Below are positions 22,401 to 37,400 of a DNA stretch of 64,000 nucleotides, piece by piece (the first letter of the stretch is position 1; each line of letters opens with the position of its first letter). The notes below the pieces were generated by a model. It was not told the origin of the DNA and did no database searches. It worked only from the letters and a program-made list of their open reading frames with translations. The stretch is from Brasenia schreberi (taxonomy: Eukaryota > Streptophyta > Magnoliopsida > Nymphaeales > Cabombaceae). Location of the stretch: the NCBI GenBank assembly GCA_036023115.1, contig JAYKKT010000089.1, positions 8,771,501 to 8,835,500 of the forward strand, given 5' to 3'. The position numbers were made by a program, and so were the translations under genes.

Positions 22401-25400
22401 CTGAAGATGACTAAGCATCTCTTCTACAAAAGAAGACTTCCCTCCTTGCCTGCCAATGAAAATCCAGAAAGCAAGAGTTAAGTGGTAAACATAAATTGGC
22501 TAGTAAATAGCATTAAATGAAGAAGGCCACTGAATACCTATCACCAAAGAGATTTGTTGCTTTCTAGAAACAAATACAGCATAGTATCGCAAAATTAGCA
22601 TATTCACATAATGTATAACATAAGGCACTACAATGCTTCAATAATAATAGAATAAGTGCTACCATCCTGAAAGAGTTTCCGGAGCACAGACTTGTAATTC
22701 TATGAAAAGTATCTTGTAATTAAGTACCTAATGATCAGACAGGCAACAGATTAGAAGTCTGTTGATATTGATATGACAATATGTATTATACATGTCATTA
22801 GATATGTTAGGATAGTAGCACATAGGAACCGGTTATGCAGCCCGATACTGTATTTTCAACATTGATTCCAATATCACGGTTCACTTCCTTTATTCTATAT
22901 ATACTGTATGGTTCTTTGTTTACTTTTATGTATCCTACTACCGTGATTTCCAAATTTGATTTCTTCTATATAAACAACGAAATCAATACTGAACGATGAA
23001 GACAGACATCTCCCTCCTATTCATCTTCATACAAATCTTCCATTTCTCTTTCTTCTTTCCAATCTTTCACCATTTCTTTTGAGCATCATAAGCCAATAAC
23101 TTGGCATGTACTAGGAAGGCGTTACAGACTTTTTATCACTGAACTTCACATTTATCCACATGGTACATAACACTTGGAGTGAATTTCAGACCTTTGACAA
23201 TTTTATGGCGATTTGGGTACAGTACGACCCTGCACTGACCCTTATGATTTGAAGGTGCATGGATTTGCTTCTTAGAAATTTATTAAACTGTGGGAGAAGA
23301 GATATATAAATGTAGATTGCCGTGGCATGGAACTGCAAAACATTAAATAGTGACTATTCACTGTTCCTTTTTCCATGCTCCAGCGGGGTAAGTCTATTAA
23401 TCGCTGTGGCCTTTGTGATAGACCACCTTCTAACCATAATGAAAGAGATGCCTCCCGCAACGTCAGCCTAATTACAATTAATGAAAAAACAGGCCCACAA
23501 AGATCACCAGTTGTTGCTTACTTGCATACAGCAAGGACTTGGTCAAGGCCACAAGCTCAAGAAATACAATGCTTTATTTTAATACATGTAAGAAAACTTC
23601 TAGAATAAAATTTCAACGAAAGTATTAAGATTCCATAACTACAAATGTGAAAACCTATGTTTTCAAAGAAGTTACTTAATAAAAAACAATGATTATCTAG
23701 GTAGTATTGTCAAATATAACAAATAATTTCATGAATCACCACAAACTCGTGATATTACAAAACATGATATTACAAAAGGTTTGATATACCAAACAAGTTT
23801 TAAGGCTAAGCTCAAACCATCCAAAATAATCAAATGCAAAGGCCCTTAAATAACTCACAATCGCAAACGTGATTATATGATTCCAAGAATAAGATAATCC
23901 ACCAATATGATCAAAATAGGTTTTAAATATATACAAAAAGAACTATAATCAACCTAATATTTTTCAAGAATCTTTTCAACATAAAAGGTTTGTCTCAAAA
24001 ACTAGAATCCTTTTAATGTAATTTTTATCACCCGCACAAAATACTCGAAATATACCAAATGAATAGTCAATACTGAAGGAAAGACTCTTTTTATGCATTT
24101 TTTTCAAATATTTGTACCAAACACAATGTTATCAAGATAATAGTAAGTGTATTTTCAAAATTGACTCATCTTCAAGCAATAGCCAACAACATTAAACACC
24201 TTAATCACAAAGGTCTTCCACAAAGGACCAATAAGTGTAACATATAGTCACAACATGGAGATCCTAATCACATGAAAATACAACTTAAAAGTTATAAAGA
24301 TCACAAACTATTAAATAACAATAAGTGCATCTTTAAACATTGACTCATCTCCAACCAATAACCAACAACAAGAAGCACCTTAACAAAAAGGTCTTAATAA
24401 AAGGCCAACAAAAATGACATATAGCCACAATACGAAGATCTTAATCATACAAAGAGATGCAACTTATTGTCTAACAAACACAAACAAACCATATTATTTT
24501 GTAAATGAAACACCAAACAATTGATCCAATAAATATTAAAAGTAAACAAGTTGGAAAGAGCACACCTGATTTGCTTATATTTGAATGCCAAAGAAAAGCC
24601 ACGTGCCGATAACTTTTTGTATTGCACCATATTGTATCGTATCGTGAGATGCCACGATACGATACGGTAACCTATATCACATGATATGGTTATCGTTTTG
24701 CATCGTGTTATACGATAATGTATCACCCGTATCGTCCCTAGTCGACGAAAAACCCGCAGTTTTGCGGGTTTCAGGGCTTCCGTTTGCATCCCTTCTCACG
24801 TGTTCACAACTACCCAACCCACTCTCCCTCAACCTTGGCGTTAAAGGGTCGAACAAAAGTCCTCTACGACGTTCGTGGAAGCCTCAAACCCGGATAAAGG
24901 AGGAGGGTTGTGTTAGGCTTCCGACAGCCGGTGTAAAACTTCGTCGGATTTCTACAACATGGATTACAAAAATTATGAGCATTGCTTTGGGGCGTCCCCG
25001 CCTAGCGACGTGCTGCAGAGCCTGAATGCAGTAAGAAGTAAGCAAGGGCCACTACATTTTCGCCCGAATGTAGTGAATCAATTGCAGAGAGGGTTCCCAC
25101 ATCATGGACGGGTGTGGGTAAAGAAGTTAGTCCCGCTACATTGCCGCCCGAATGTAGTGAAAAATTTTCAGAGAGGGTCTCCGCATTTTGATTATGGACG
25201 GATGTGTGGGGTAAGGAAGCTAGTCCTAGATAATAAGATTCGTATTGGTTCTTGGAATATCGGAACATTATCGGGTAAGCTAATGGAGGTGGTAGATACT
25301 ATGATTCGGAGAAAGATTCATATTCTATGTTTACAAGAGACAAAATGGGTTGGAGAAAAAGCAAAGGAGAAAGAGGATACAGGTTTTAAATTATGGTACT

Positions 25401-28400
25401 CAAGTAAAGAAAAGGCCCGAAACGGAGTTGGTATTATCATAAATAAAGATTTAAAGGAGAGTGTAGTAGACATACAACGATATGGTGACCGAATCATGAC
25501 ATTGAAACTAGTGTTAGGAGTAGAGGTTTTGAATATAGTTTGTGCTTACGCAGCCCAAGTAGGACTAGAAGATAGTATAAAGACAGTTTTTTGGGAAGAG
25601 TTAGATAAGGTGTTTCAAAAGATTCCACAAAGGGAGATGATTTGTTTAGGAGGAGATTTAAATGGACATGTCGGTAAAGAGGCATTAGGATATCAAGGGA
25701 TTCATGGAAACTTTGGTTATGGGGATATAAACGAGGAAGGTAGGGAGATTTTAAATTTTGCTATGTCATTTGATCTCTTTATAGTTAATACAATCTTCAA
25801 AAAACGAGATGAACATTTAATTACTTATAAGAGTGGCTTATCACAAACACAAATTGATTACTTTATTTGTAGAAAAAAAGATAGAGCATGTTGTAAAGAT
25901 TGTAAGGTAATTCCTGAAGAAAACTTAACCACCCAACATCGACTTTTAGTTATGGATTTACAAATAAAAAAATGGACAAAGAAGAAAAGAGTGCATCGAG
26001 TTATTCGGACTAAATGGTGGAACCTCAAAAGCGAGAAAGAAGATATATTTAAACAGAAAGTCCTTCAAGAAGATGTTTGGAATTATGTTGGTACACCCTC
26101 TGATATGTGGAACAATATGGCTATACATATTAGGAAAGTGGCGAAAGATGTGTTAGGGAAATCTAAGGGAGGTGTACCGGCACAAAAAGAAGCTTCGTGG
26201 TGGAGTGAAGTAGTACAAAATAAAATCAAGGCAAAGAGGGCATGTTACAAATTACATTATGCTAAGAAAACTAGTGAAACTTTAGAAGCTTATAAGAAAA
26301 CAAAGAAGGAAGCAAAAAAGGCCGTTAGTGAAGCAAAAGCTAAGATTTGGGATGACTTATATAAAAAACTCAACTCAAAAGAGGGTGAAAGAGATATTTT
26401 TAGGATAGCTAGGGCTAGAGATAAGAAAACTAAAGATCTTAATTATGTTAGATGCATAAAAGACGAGGATGAAAAAATTCTAGTGGCAAATGATGATATA
26501 AGAAATAGATGAAAAAACTATTTTTATAATCTTTTTAATGAAAATAAAGATGTTAGTATTAGTTTAGGAGATTTAGCCAAGTCAGAAAAGTATATAAACC
26601 ATAATTTCTACCGATGTATTCAAAAGAATGAAGTCAAAGAGGCTCTTAAACATATGAAGAGTGGTAAATCGGTAGGACCAGATAATATTCCTATAGAAGT
26701 TTGGAAAATACTAGGAGAAATAGGAATCACTTGGCTCACAAGACTATTTAATGAAATATGAAAAAACCAAAAGATGCCCGAGGAATGGAGAGCAAGTACA
26801 CTTATACCCGTATATAAGAACAAGGGAGACATTCAAAATTGTGCGAATTATCGAGGTATCAAATACTATGAAATTATGGGAAAGAATTATCGAACGTAGG
26901 TTAAGACAAGTATCAAGTACAACAGAGAACCAATTTGGATTTATGTCAGGTAGATCTACTATTGAAGCGATTCACCTTTTGAGACGTCTTATGGAACATT
27001 TTAGAGCAAAAAAGAAAGACCTTCACATGATATTTATTGATCTAGAAAAAGCTTATGATAGGGTACCGAGGGAGGTTCTTTGGAGAACTTTGGAAAAAAG
27101 AGGTTATCCCATTGACATATATTAACCTTATAAGAGACATGTATGATGGTGCAAAAACATGTGTGAGAACTCATGAAGGAACGACAGACTTCTTTGAAGT
27201 TAATATTGGGTTACATCAAGGATCAACTTTAAGTCCATACTTATTTATAACGGTGATGGATGAGTTAACAAAACATATTCAAGATGAAGTACCTTGGTGT
27301 ATGTTATTTGCAGATGACATTGTATTAGTGGAGGAGTCTAAGGAAAAAGTTAATAGAAAATTGGAACTATGGAGAGAAACATTAGAAAACAAAGGCCTCC
27401 GACTTAGTAGAACAAAGACAGAATATATGGAATGTAAGTTTGATCATTTGGCTACTTCAGAGGACATAGAAATTAAAATTGGCACACATTGCATTCCCCA
27501 AAAGGAAACTTTCAAATACCTAGGGTCAATTTTTCAAAGTGATGGAAGAATTGATGGAGATGTTACACATACAATTAATGCTGGTTGGTTAAAATGGAGA
27601 GGAGCATCAGGTATTCTTTGTGATAAGAAGATACCATTAAAGTTAAAATGGTAAATATTATAGAGCAGCAATTAGGCCTGCCATGTTTTATGGTTCTGAG
27701 TGTTGGGCAGTTAATCATCAACATGTACAAAAGATGTCTGTGACAGAAATGAAGATGTTGAGATGGATGAGTGGTCATACAAGAAAAGACCGTATACATA
27801 ATGAGGTTATTAGAAACAAATTAGGAGTGGCACCAATAGAGGATAAAATGAGAGAACATCGTTTAAGATGGTTTGGACATATAGAAAGAAGATCAAAAGA
27901 AGAACCTCTAAGAAGGTTAGAAAAACTAAATTTGGAAAGTATTAAAAGAGGTAGAGGACGACCACAAAAGTGTTGGAAAGAAACAATAAAGAATGATCTA
28001 GCTTATTGTGAGTTAACTACTAACATGGCACACGATAGAGATCTGTGGAAACAAAGAATCCATGTAGCCGACCCCATCTAGTATGGGAAAAGGCTTAGTT
28101 GTTGTTGTTGTTGTATTTTTTTTAATGACAAAATATGATGTTACGAAGTGCGTGGAGATGATTTTTATTGCATTCGTGAAGTGGGAGACACCCTATTTGA
28201 GTGTTATATGAAGATTGGGGATTTATGAAATGCTTTTATTTTCAGGTTTTTGTTTGAATTGAAGGGTGTTAAGGACTCCCAATCTCGGTTTAATGATCCG
28301 ACATGGCAGTGGGGTACAACAGTTCAAGGTTCCAGATTAAAGATCAGATGTTTGTTTTATGAAAAAGTTGTTAGTAGTGGAATTTGACGACGGGAACACC

Positions 28401-31400
28401 ACCTAGTAGGGACTAGGAAAGAAGTTGCTCCTTCCACACACAGAGTTAGAAATTTGCCAGAAGGCATTAAATGACAATGTCTTTAGAAGATTGAGAGCAT
28501 ACATGAGAGGAGATAACAAAAGGATGATTTAGGGATGTTTGAGGAAGATGATGATGATGCTATTCGATTGACCGATAGTATTCTTTCATATGCTAGAACG
28601 GTTGGTAGTAGTAGTTCTCATCCATCAGACAGGAGAAAGAGAGTTGCTGAAGATTTTGCAAGTCTAAGTGGTAGAAGAGAAAACTCGGAAAGGAGTAGAG
28701 GAAAAGCTTCTTCTAGCATACATTCATTTTTTCCTCCTTATACATGGTGCTCAACTTGAAATTCGTGTTGATATAGCTTCAGAACAACTGCATGATGAGG
28801 CAAACCTTGCAGTGGGCAAACCATGCATTCTATTTAATGTAGTAAATAGTTTTTATTTTCAAGCAATGGCAAATGCAATTGCAAACATTGGTCCAGGATA
28901 CAATATGCTCTCTTATCAGAAGATGATAGGAAATTTATTAGATAAGACTGTTATTGAAGTACAAGAATATTGTTTCGACTTTAAGAGAGTCATGGAAGGA
29001 GACAGGATGCACTATCATGGCAAACGGGTCACAGATATACAGATACGAAAGGAAAAAACTCGTTAAACTTTCTTATCTATTATCCTAAATGACTTATGTT
29101 TTTGATATCTCTAGACATGTTAGAGGAGAGGCATACTGCAAAGATCCAAAGGCAAGAGTTTGATAATATGATACGTGAGGTTGGGCTAGAAAATGTAGTC
29201 CAATTCATTACAGATAATGCAGCTAACTATAAAGCAATTGGGAATGAGTTGTTTATATGATATGAGGTTGGGCTAGAGAATCTCCTCCCAGGTAAATTGT
29301 TTATCTTTGTATTTAAGTTTCTTAAATTTTATATTATTGTGAATTAAGTCCCTAATGTTTGTCTTTTTCTAAAAATGTTTGGTAGAATAGATTTGGAAGT
29401 GATTGTCGAAACCTTAGAGATTTTGCAGTAAGAGTTCTGAGTAAAACCTGTAGTGCAACGGATTATGAAAGGAATTGGAGTGTCTTTGAATACATTCATA
29501 CAAAAAAGCGCAACAAGTTGAAACATAAGCAACTCAATGACTTAGTTTTATCCGTCGTAACATGCGGCTTCGCCAAAGGTAATCTTGTATTAGTTACTAC
29601 TTAAAGATTCAATTCAATATTTTGTTTGACTTCAATTGTTAATTTTATTTACTAATTATTTTTCTTACTTTCTTGTAGGCAAATAGAAAAGGTAAATAGA
29701 GAAGAAAACCAATTAGATACAGTAAGTTTGGATAATTTTGATATATTAGAGGAGTGGATTATGGAAGATAACGAAGAAAACGCATTCTTAACCGAAGAAG
29801 TCATTGCATGGATTAATTTGGAAGGAGCGTAACAGCATAATCTAAGAGATGAAGATTTTGATTTTGAAGCAGAAGGTAGTGAGGATATTTAGTAAGGAGA
29901 AGATGAAAATTAATGAGTTGATCATCATGATTACAATATGTAATTGTAAATGTATTTTCATTTTTTGCTTTAAAATATATAAATTTTTTTCAATTATTGA
30001 ATGTTGAATGATCAATATGTACTAAACTTTGCATTATATGAATTCTTTGTAATTATCAAATTTTTTCGGATTCTTTTTGGATTTTCTCCATTTTTTCTGA
30101 TTTTTTTATATTTTTACTAATTTTTTAATATTAAAATATGATACGATACGATACGTATCATGGACCAAAATGATACACGATACGATACGCATCGAACAAC
30201 ATTACTCTCTCTGCGTTTAGCAAAGAGACCATCTCGACCATCTCCTACCACCGCTTCCAACCTCTTTCCACTCTCTCTCTCTCGATCTCTCCCTCACAAG
30301 CATTTTCCCTGTCTCTTTGATGGACCACTCTCTCTCACTCTCCATGTGGTGAAGACCTCACCTTCACCCATCATCGGCCAGCCAACCCCTCTCTTCACTT
30401 CCCTCTTCCTTCTCTTCCTCGCATTTTCCCCTTAAGATCAAAAGGTGCCCATGGAGTTGCTCACACCCATAGTCGTTGATCGAGTATGACCCCAACAAAT
30501 CGAGAATTGTCGGTGGTATTCAGTGCATCTCCCGACGCCTCCACCGATGCCTTGTGTGATTATAGATGATCGTTCTCGATGTAGAACTCCACATTCTTGA
30601 AACCCTTTCTTGAACCACCGATTCTCCATCAACTCTGGAGAGAAATATCTCGAACACCAAAATTCTCCTTTATAGATCTTTCGATGATTTTGATTATGGA
30701 CGGATGCGGGGGGTAAGGAAGCTAGTCCTAGATAATAAGATTCGTATTGGTTCTTGGAATATCGGAACATTATCGGGTAAGCTAATGGAGGTGGTAGATA
30801 CTATGATTCGGAGAAAGATTCATATTCTATGTTTACAAGAGACAAAATGGGTTGGAGAAAAAGCAAAGGAGATAGAGGATACAGGTTTTAAATTATGGTA
30901 CTCGGGTAAAGAAAAGGCCCGAAACGGAGTTGGTATTATCATAAATAAAGATTTAAAGGAGAGTGTAGTAGACATACAACGATATGGTGACCGAATCATG
31001 ACATTGAAATTAGTGTTAGGAGTAGAGGTTTTGAATATAGTTTGTGCTTACGCACCCCAAGTAGGACTAAAAGATAGTATAAAGACAGTTTTATACTATG
31101 GAACTATGGAGAGAAACATTAGAAAACAAAGGCCTCCGACTTAGTAGAACAAAGACAGAATATATGGAATGTAAGTTTGATCATTTGGCTACTTCAGAGG
31201 ACATAGAAATTAAAATTGGCACACATTGCATTCCCCAAAAAGAAAGTTTTAAATACCTAGGGTCAATTTTTCAAAGTGATGGAAGAATTGATGGAGATGT
31301 TGCACATAAAATTAATGTTGGTTGGTTAAAATGGAGAGAAGCATCAGGTATTCTTTGTGACAAGAAGATGCCATTAAAATTATAAGATAAATATTATAGA

Positions 31401-34400
31401 GCAGCAATTAGGCCTGCCATGTTTTATGGTTCTGAGTGTTGGGCAGTTAATCATCAACATGTACAAAAGATGTCTGTGACAGAAATGAAGATGTTGAGAT
31501 GGATGAGTGGTCATATAAGAAAAGACCGTATACATAATGAGGTTATTAGAAACAAATTAGGAGTGGCACCAATAGAGGATAAAATGAGAGAACATCGTTT
31601 AAGATGATTTGGACATATAGAACGAAGATCAAAAGAAGAACCCGTAAGAAGGTTAGAAAAACTAAATTTGGAAAGTATTAAAAGAGGTAGAGGACGACTA
31701 CAAAAGTGTTGGAAAGAAACAATAAAGAATGATCTAGCTTATTGGGAGTTAACTGCTAACAGGGCACACGATAGGGATCTGTGGAAACAAAGAATCCATG
31801 TAGCCGACCCCGTCTAGTATGGGAAAAGGCTTAGTTGTTGTTGTTGTATAGATCTTTCGATGCATAGCTATAATGTTATTATAGTTAAACTCGAAGAGGT
31901 TGTCGTCACCACTGGCGAGGAGGATAAAGACACCCTTCTCAATATGAACTTAGAAGTTTTACCGTTGTCATACAAAAGAGAATGATGCTGTAGGACCGCA
32001 TGTTCACCTTGCACCGTCGTATCCCTTCAGGGAGAGCACTTCGAGTGCGACATACACAAGAGTTTCACAAAATGTGTGAAAAAGTTCAGCGTTGAGACCG
32101 AAATGAGACACCTTAAAATCACCGTTCTCATCAAGGAGGAGATTCTTCGGCTTCAAATCCCGATGATAGACACCACGCCCACCAACTTTAAATCATAGTT
32201 CTCTTCATCCTAAGCTCCATTCTCGAACAATCACCATTGTCGCCTGCCAACCTCCCTTCCTCTCTCCTCTTCCTCTGTTTTCTCTTTTTCTCTTGACCAT
32301 CATAGCCATCACCTTGCACCGCCGCCATCCACAACTGCCCATCAACGTTAATGTTACATAGTGGTAGCATTGGCAATTCCTTTCTATGTGACCACTTTGA
32401 CCACAGTGATGGCACCTGTTCTTCCAGTCTCTAGCTTTGCAATCTCTAACCCAATGACCATCGACCGGTGAGTGTGCCACCATCAATGGCAGTCTGCAAT
32501 AGCTTTACCAACTCTGATACCATATAAAAAACAATGCTAGAAAACAGGTAAAATTATTGAATTCTTTTTATTAAAATTATCATATAATCTATACGCAATC
32601 AGTCATACAAGGCTTGGTTTTTCACACATTTTTCACACACCATTATCGTATAGAAAGAGTGATATTTATAGATGAAATAGAGCAGCAACTGAGAGTCGTT
32701 GGACCCCCTGTTTGCCCGAGTGGCCCTGGTGGCCCTTTGTTCTACCGACCCTCGTGGCTCTGGTGTGTGGTAGCCTCAGTTGTCCCTTCTGAATACCAAG
32801 ACCCTTACTGAACTGGACCCATACAAGGACTTGGCATTATTCTAACTGAGCGAATAAGTCATTTAACCATTCAACTCACCAAATCCATATTCAGGTTAGT
32901 TAATTTTGTACATGACTGATTGGTTCAATTAAATAACATCTAAAATTACAGCAGCACAAACCAAGAAAATTTTACTCATTCCTATCACAGTCTCCCTTTT
33001 CCTGAACTTGGGTTATATGAGAGCAATAGAATACCTACCATTGACATGAAGGACCATCAGCAAAGGAAACTAGATAGCTTCCTTACATCAACTGACAACA
33101 GAATAGATATAAGATAGACAATGTGAACAAGAAAAGTAGATTCACTTTTCTACAGCTTAATGTCATCACAAGTGGTTTATCAATCAGGGTGATATAATAA
33201 CTGCTTAAAACTGGTTTTTCATCAGAAAGGACCAATTTGATGAGAATAAGAAATTATACTCTAGAGAAGAGCAAGGCTCATACCCCACGATCAGCGAACC
33301 ATAGATGATATTAGATAATAGCGTAGATAACAAGAAAATGTCTGATGGTAATAAGTCCTGAATCTCAGAATACATATTCAGAGCCTTAAGTACCGAATCC
33401 TCCATCTCCTGCAAAAGTTTCTGTCTAACAGAAAGGGGGAGCCAGCTTGATCTCTGTTGACTAACTGGAATCTGCTAACAGTATCTTTGTCATTTGAAAA
33501 GCAGAACCTCCAAAAATCCAAGTATCATGCAACTTGCATTACCTCGACAGAAGCACCCAGCTTAAGTTCAGCTAGAATCTCCACCGAGCACTCCAAAGAG
33601 TTAAGTTCATTCATATATTTTTGTTCTTGTTCCACTTGCTGCAACCAAATATAAAAGTGAATAACAATGAGTCCAACTGATACAAGTTAGAAACAAAAGA
33701 AAGTTTAAACAGAGCATCACCACAACCAACAAATACCTGCATCCAGTCATCCAGGATTACGCAGTGACTGTGATCTGTACTAACACTCAAATGTCCCTCT
33801 GTAGGGGAGAGGAATAGTTCACAGCCAGCACATAGAGAAAACACTGCAGAAGGAAAAAGCTTGACATTTTGTGGGTTTAGCAGCAAACCATCCTGCATAA
33901 AAGATGCACGACATGCCATGGTTTGGAAAGCTAAAGGATGTTAGCACAACTAAAGGAACACAAAGTGAAAACACATTGAACCAGAACGGGCTTTCTGCAC
34001 CCATTTAACTTGGCATCTTTCACCGTGATGGTATATGAAAAATAAACCCAGTCATTCAAAGAAGCTAAGAGGTTTCTCTTGAAAAGGTTCTTCAAATCTA
34101 ACCTTCACAGTTAATAAATTAAAGATTCCTCTCAAGAGGCTTTCTCTCAATAGAAGAGTATCCCGACTGTGCCCCTGTAAGCAAGAAGACACCAAGCAAT
34201 CAAAGATGAAGACTAAGCAAGATGATAAGATTCAGATCTTCAAAATTAACAGTCATATTGATGCCATATTAAACAGCAACGCGAAATAGTTTCAAGTAGT
34301 GATAAGACCAAAACATTTTGCTACTAGGACTTCCATTGGATAATAGTTTATTCTAGAGACCTCTGTTCTCAATCAGCTTAGACAATTGAGCTATATCGTA

Positions 34401-37400
34401 TAATCATGTGCCCAGAATAGATGGGAACTCTAAAAACTGTCATGGTGCAACTCTAATACAATGAGATCATCCAGCAGGAGACAACCCTCAACATACACAT
34501 AATAGTGAAGGTTGCGAGCCCATCATCTCTTTGAGAGTTTCTCCACTTTTCTGTATATTTACATGCACAGCTGCTGATGTGGTTTTCAACCTGATAGTCC
34601 ACTTACATTTAACAAATCGAACCCACAGAAGATGAAATTTCAAAAACAGGACCATGGAAGGCTGCACAGCCTTCAAAGCATTGAAATTTGACATAAACAA
34701 GAAATGTGATTCATGGTAATGAGGTACGTCTGTTTATTCATTTACTATAATTAATAGAATTAAGGGCATGAGAATGTCTTGAAAGTGCAATACCTTCTCT
34801 ATGGCATGTTGGTTATACCAATTGATGTTACTTCCGAAATGCTTGTTTTCTTTCAAATCATAATGTTGTATCATCCGATATTTATTCTGAAGCTTCATTT
34901 TTCCCCACCTCAATAGAGGCTTATATTCTTTATATCGTTTTATGTATACAAACAATACATTCATATATATATATGGAGACACACAAAAAAAATGAATGAT
35001 TAAGGCCCTGCTTTTTTCATTTCCCTTGTTCCGAAGTACACCGAAAGCAGGCAGGTATATATATGAATCTGAACATGTTTACCTGTGATAATCACTAAAA
35101 TCATTCCCCACAATGTTTTGGCATACCAGTTTTGATGACCTATCAGTATTCTTCTACCGTTTATTTCCAGAGACATCACTTCCATGCTTGTCCAATGGCT
35201 CCTATCGTAATACTTTCTATGTTCTAATTTCATCATTTGTGGTTATAACTCGCTTTTGGTAGTCCATTTATTATTGTATTGGATGTTGGATATTGACCAA
35301 AAATGGGCAGCCTAGGGAATCAATGGATTAGAGTTCGTCCGGTTGAAGAACGGGAACAAAGAACTTCCTGGTTCTCACTGCTCGACAAAAGAAAACTTCT
35401 GTGTAAAATAGAACTACAGCATATGTATATGTATATGTATATATATGTATGTATATATATATGTATGTATGTATATATATATATATATATGTATGTATTA
35501 TTGGAGATCAAGTTTCGCTTTATAGTTTTAGTGTCTTCAGTCTGTGTAAGTCTAGTTAGGTGGTTTGAGTCATGTTATGTACTTGGATCCTAATGAATCG
35601 GATCAGATTCATTAGGATCCATCAGGAACCATTTACTTTAAGTAGGGTCATTATAGTCTTTTAAGTTATAACAGGGATTAGTATAAAGTGTAATTAGGGT
35701 TACTTTGTAATACACGATGGAATGAATAAAAAGGTGGAGAGGGATGGCAGCCAAGGTGTGGCCGACTGCTGCCCCATTTTTCAGGTTTTCTATTTTGTTT
35801 CCTGTGCAGCCATATTAATCATGATTTGATGCTTGGAATCAACATGGTATCAGAGACTAATCTGGGTTTTTCAGCCATCATGAAAAGATAATCGGGAGAT
35901 TAAGAAGCCCCATTCAAAAACAGTGAGTTTTATCTAGTATTCGGTGTATTATTTCAGTCTGAAATGACAGCAGATTCATCGTTAAAGGTGAATGTTGGTT
36001 GCTGAATTTGTATATTGAAGAAAAATCACGGATTCAATTTGAAGCATTTGATTTTAATTAGTTCAGTCAGCAAGAACCCTAATATCTATCATTTGGTAAA
36101 AACGTGAAGGAGATTTGAAGATTGTCACAACCTATTTGCAGTGATCAGTCACTAGTGAAATCGGCAGAAATATAGAAATCATATTTGTTAATTGCACGCA
36201 ATTGTCTAGTGTGATTTAACGAAATATGGAAAGTACAAAGATGAATGATACATATGAAAATTGTTCAGCAGATAAGATTGAAAAATTTCAAATAACAAAT
36301 CTGAAACTGGATGGAAAAATTTTTCTTCAGTAGGCCCGATCGATAGAACTGGCAGTAATGGCAAGGGGGCATTGGGATTATTTGACTAGCAATATGATTA
36401 AGCCTCAAATTAACGATCCTCTATACTCAAAATGGCGTAGGGAAAATGCACTTGTCAGTGCCTGGCTCCTACAATCAATGTCTCCATCAATTGCCAGTAC
36501 GTTTATATTTCTGGAAACAGCTAAAGACATTTGGTTGGCAGTTCATGATGCTTATGCTCAGAGGAAAAACATAGTCAAGAAGTATGATATTATTGAAAAG
36601 ATTAGAAGATGCAGACAAGAAAATAGGTCAGTTAGTGAATATTATGCAGAACTGCGAGGCCTCTGGGAAGAATAACAGTTTTATTCTAAGACAAAATGTC
36701 AGAATTGCATACAAGAGAGGAATGAAGAGTTTGAAGAAAGAAAAGTATTTGATCTTTTATAAGGTATCTCTTCAGATTATGAAGCAGTGAAAAACAACAT
36801 CCTGAGCAGAGAAGAACTACCGATGTTAAGCACAGTATATTCACTCTTACTGCGAGAGGAAGATAGGAAACACTTGGAAAAGGATGCAAAAGTTAATACA
36901 GAAACTATTGTGTTCGTAGGGAGAAATACACAGAGCTCCTCTTCATTTCCTCGTGGTAGAGGTAATTATGGTCGTGGTAGAGATAGGTTTATACCTCATT
37001 TTGATGAGAAATCCAAATTAACATGTTCTCACTGTGGGAAAACACGACACACAAAGGAAATGTGTTGGGAATTGATCGAAAGACCCACTCAATTTCAAAA
37101 TAAACCTAACAGTGCTTATTTGACCAGTGAACAGAATGACAAATAGAATATTGAGAACAATGCCAGCTCACTAACAGATATGAAAAAGGAGATTGAATTG
37201 CTTAAGACTCGTTTGGTTGATTCACATGCTCCATCTACTTCCTCCAGTAATGAAGCTCAGGCAACCATGGCGTATCCATTCTCATTCTTAGCTAAGGGTG
37301 ATATGAACACTCCTAACTCACAGATATGGGTTATTGATTCAGGGGCAACTGATCATATGGTTAGTAGAAAGGAATGGTTTGATAGTTATGAGCAAACTCA

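Larger units (their letters stand above)
24600..30195 (+). mobile_element. hAT-superfamily element, degraded, with LINE inserted
   Basis: The right part (28114-30195) holds a BED/DUF659-type hAT transposase relic. Both outer regions carry arrays of the same word: TATCGTATCG / GATACGATACG at 24617-24740 and ATGATACGATACGATACG at about 30138-30195. Such arrays are plausible subterminal transposase-binding repeats. A LINE (24893-28113) sits between the left end and the transposase. Exact termini and the 8-bp duplication were not resolved. Confidence 0.6.

Noticed and set aside
21895..22404. 169-codon plus-strand open frame
   Set aside because: It is the antisense shadow of the large ATM exon 21, whose minus-strand reading matches the family.
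24738..24775. Hairpin AAACCCGCAGTTTTGCGGGTTT considered as a terminator
   Set aside because: Bacterial-type terminators do not apply here. It lies at the hAT left side and is more likely a transposon or composition feature.
34930..35020. Repeated short AT runs considered as a CRISPR or satellite array
   Set aside because: There are no regular repeat-spacer units, and the context is a plant intron.
36790..37150. CCHC knuckle as an independent zinc-finger gene
   Set aside because: It lies in frame order between copia capsid and protease sequence inside complete LTRs, so it is Gag.
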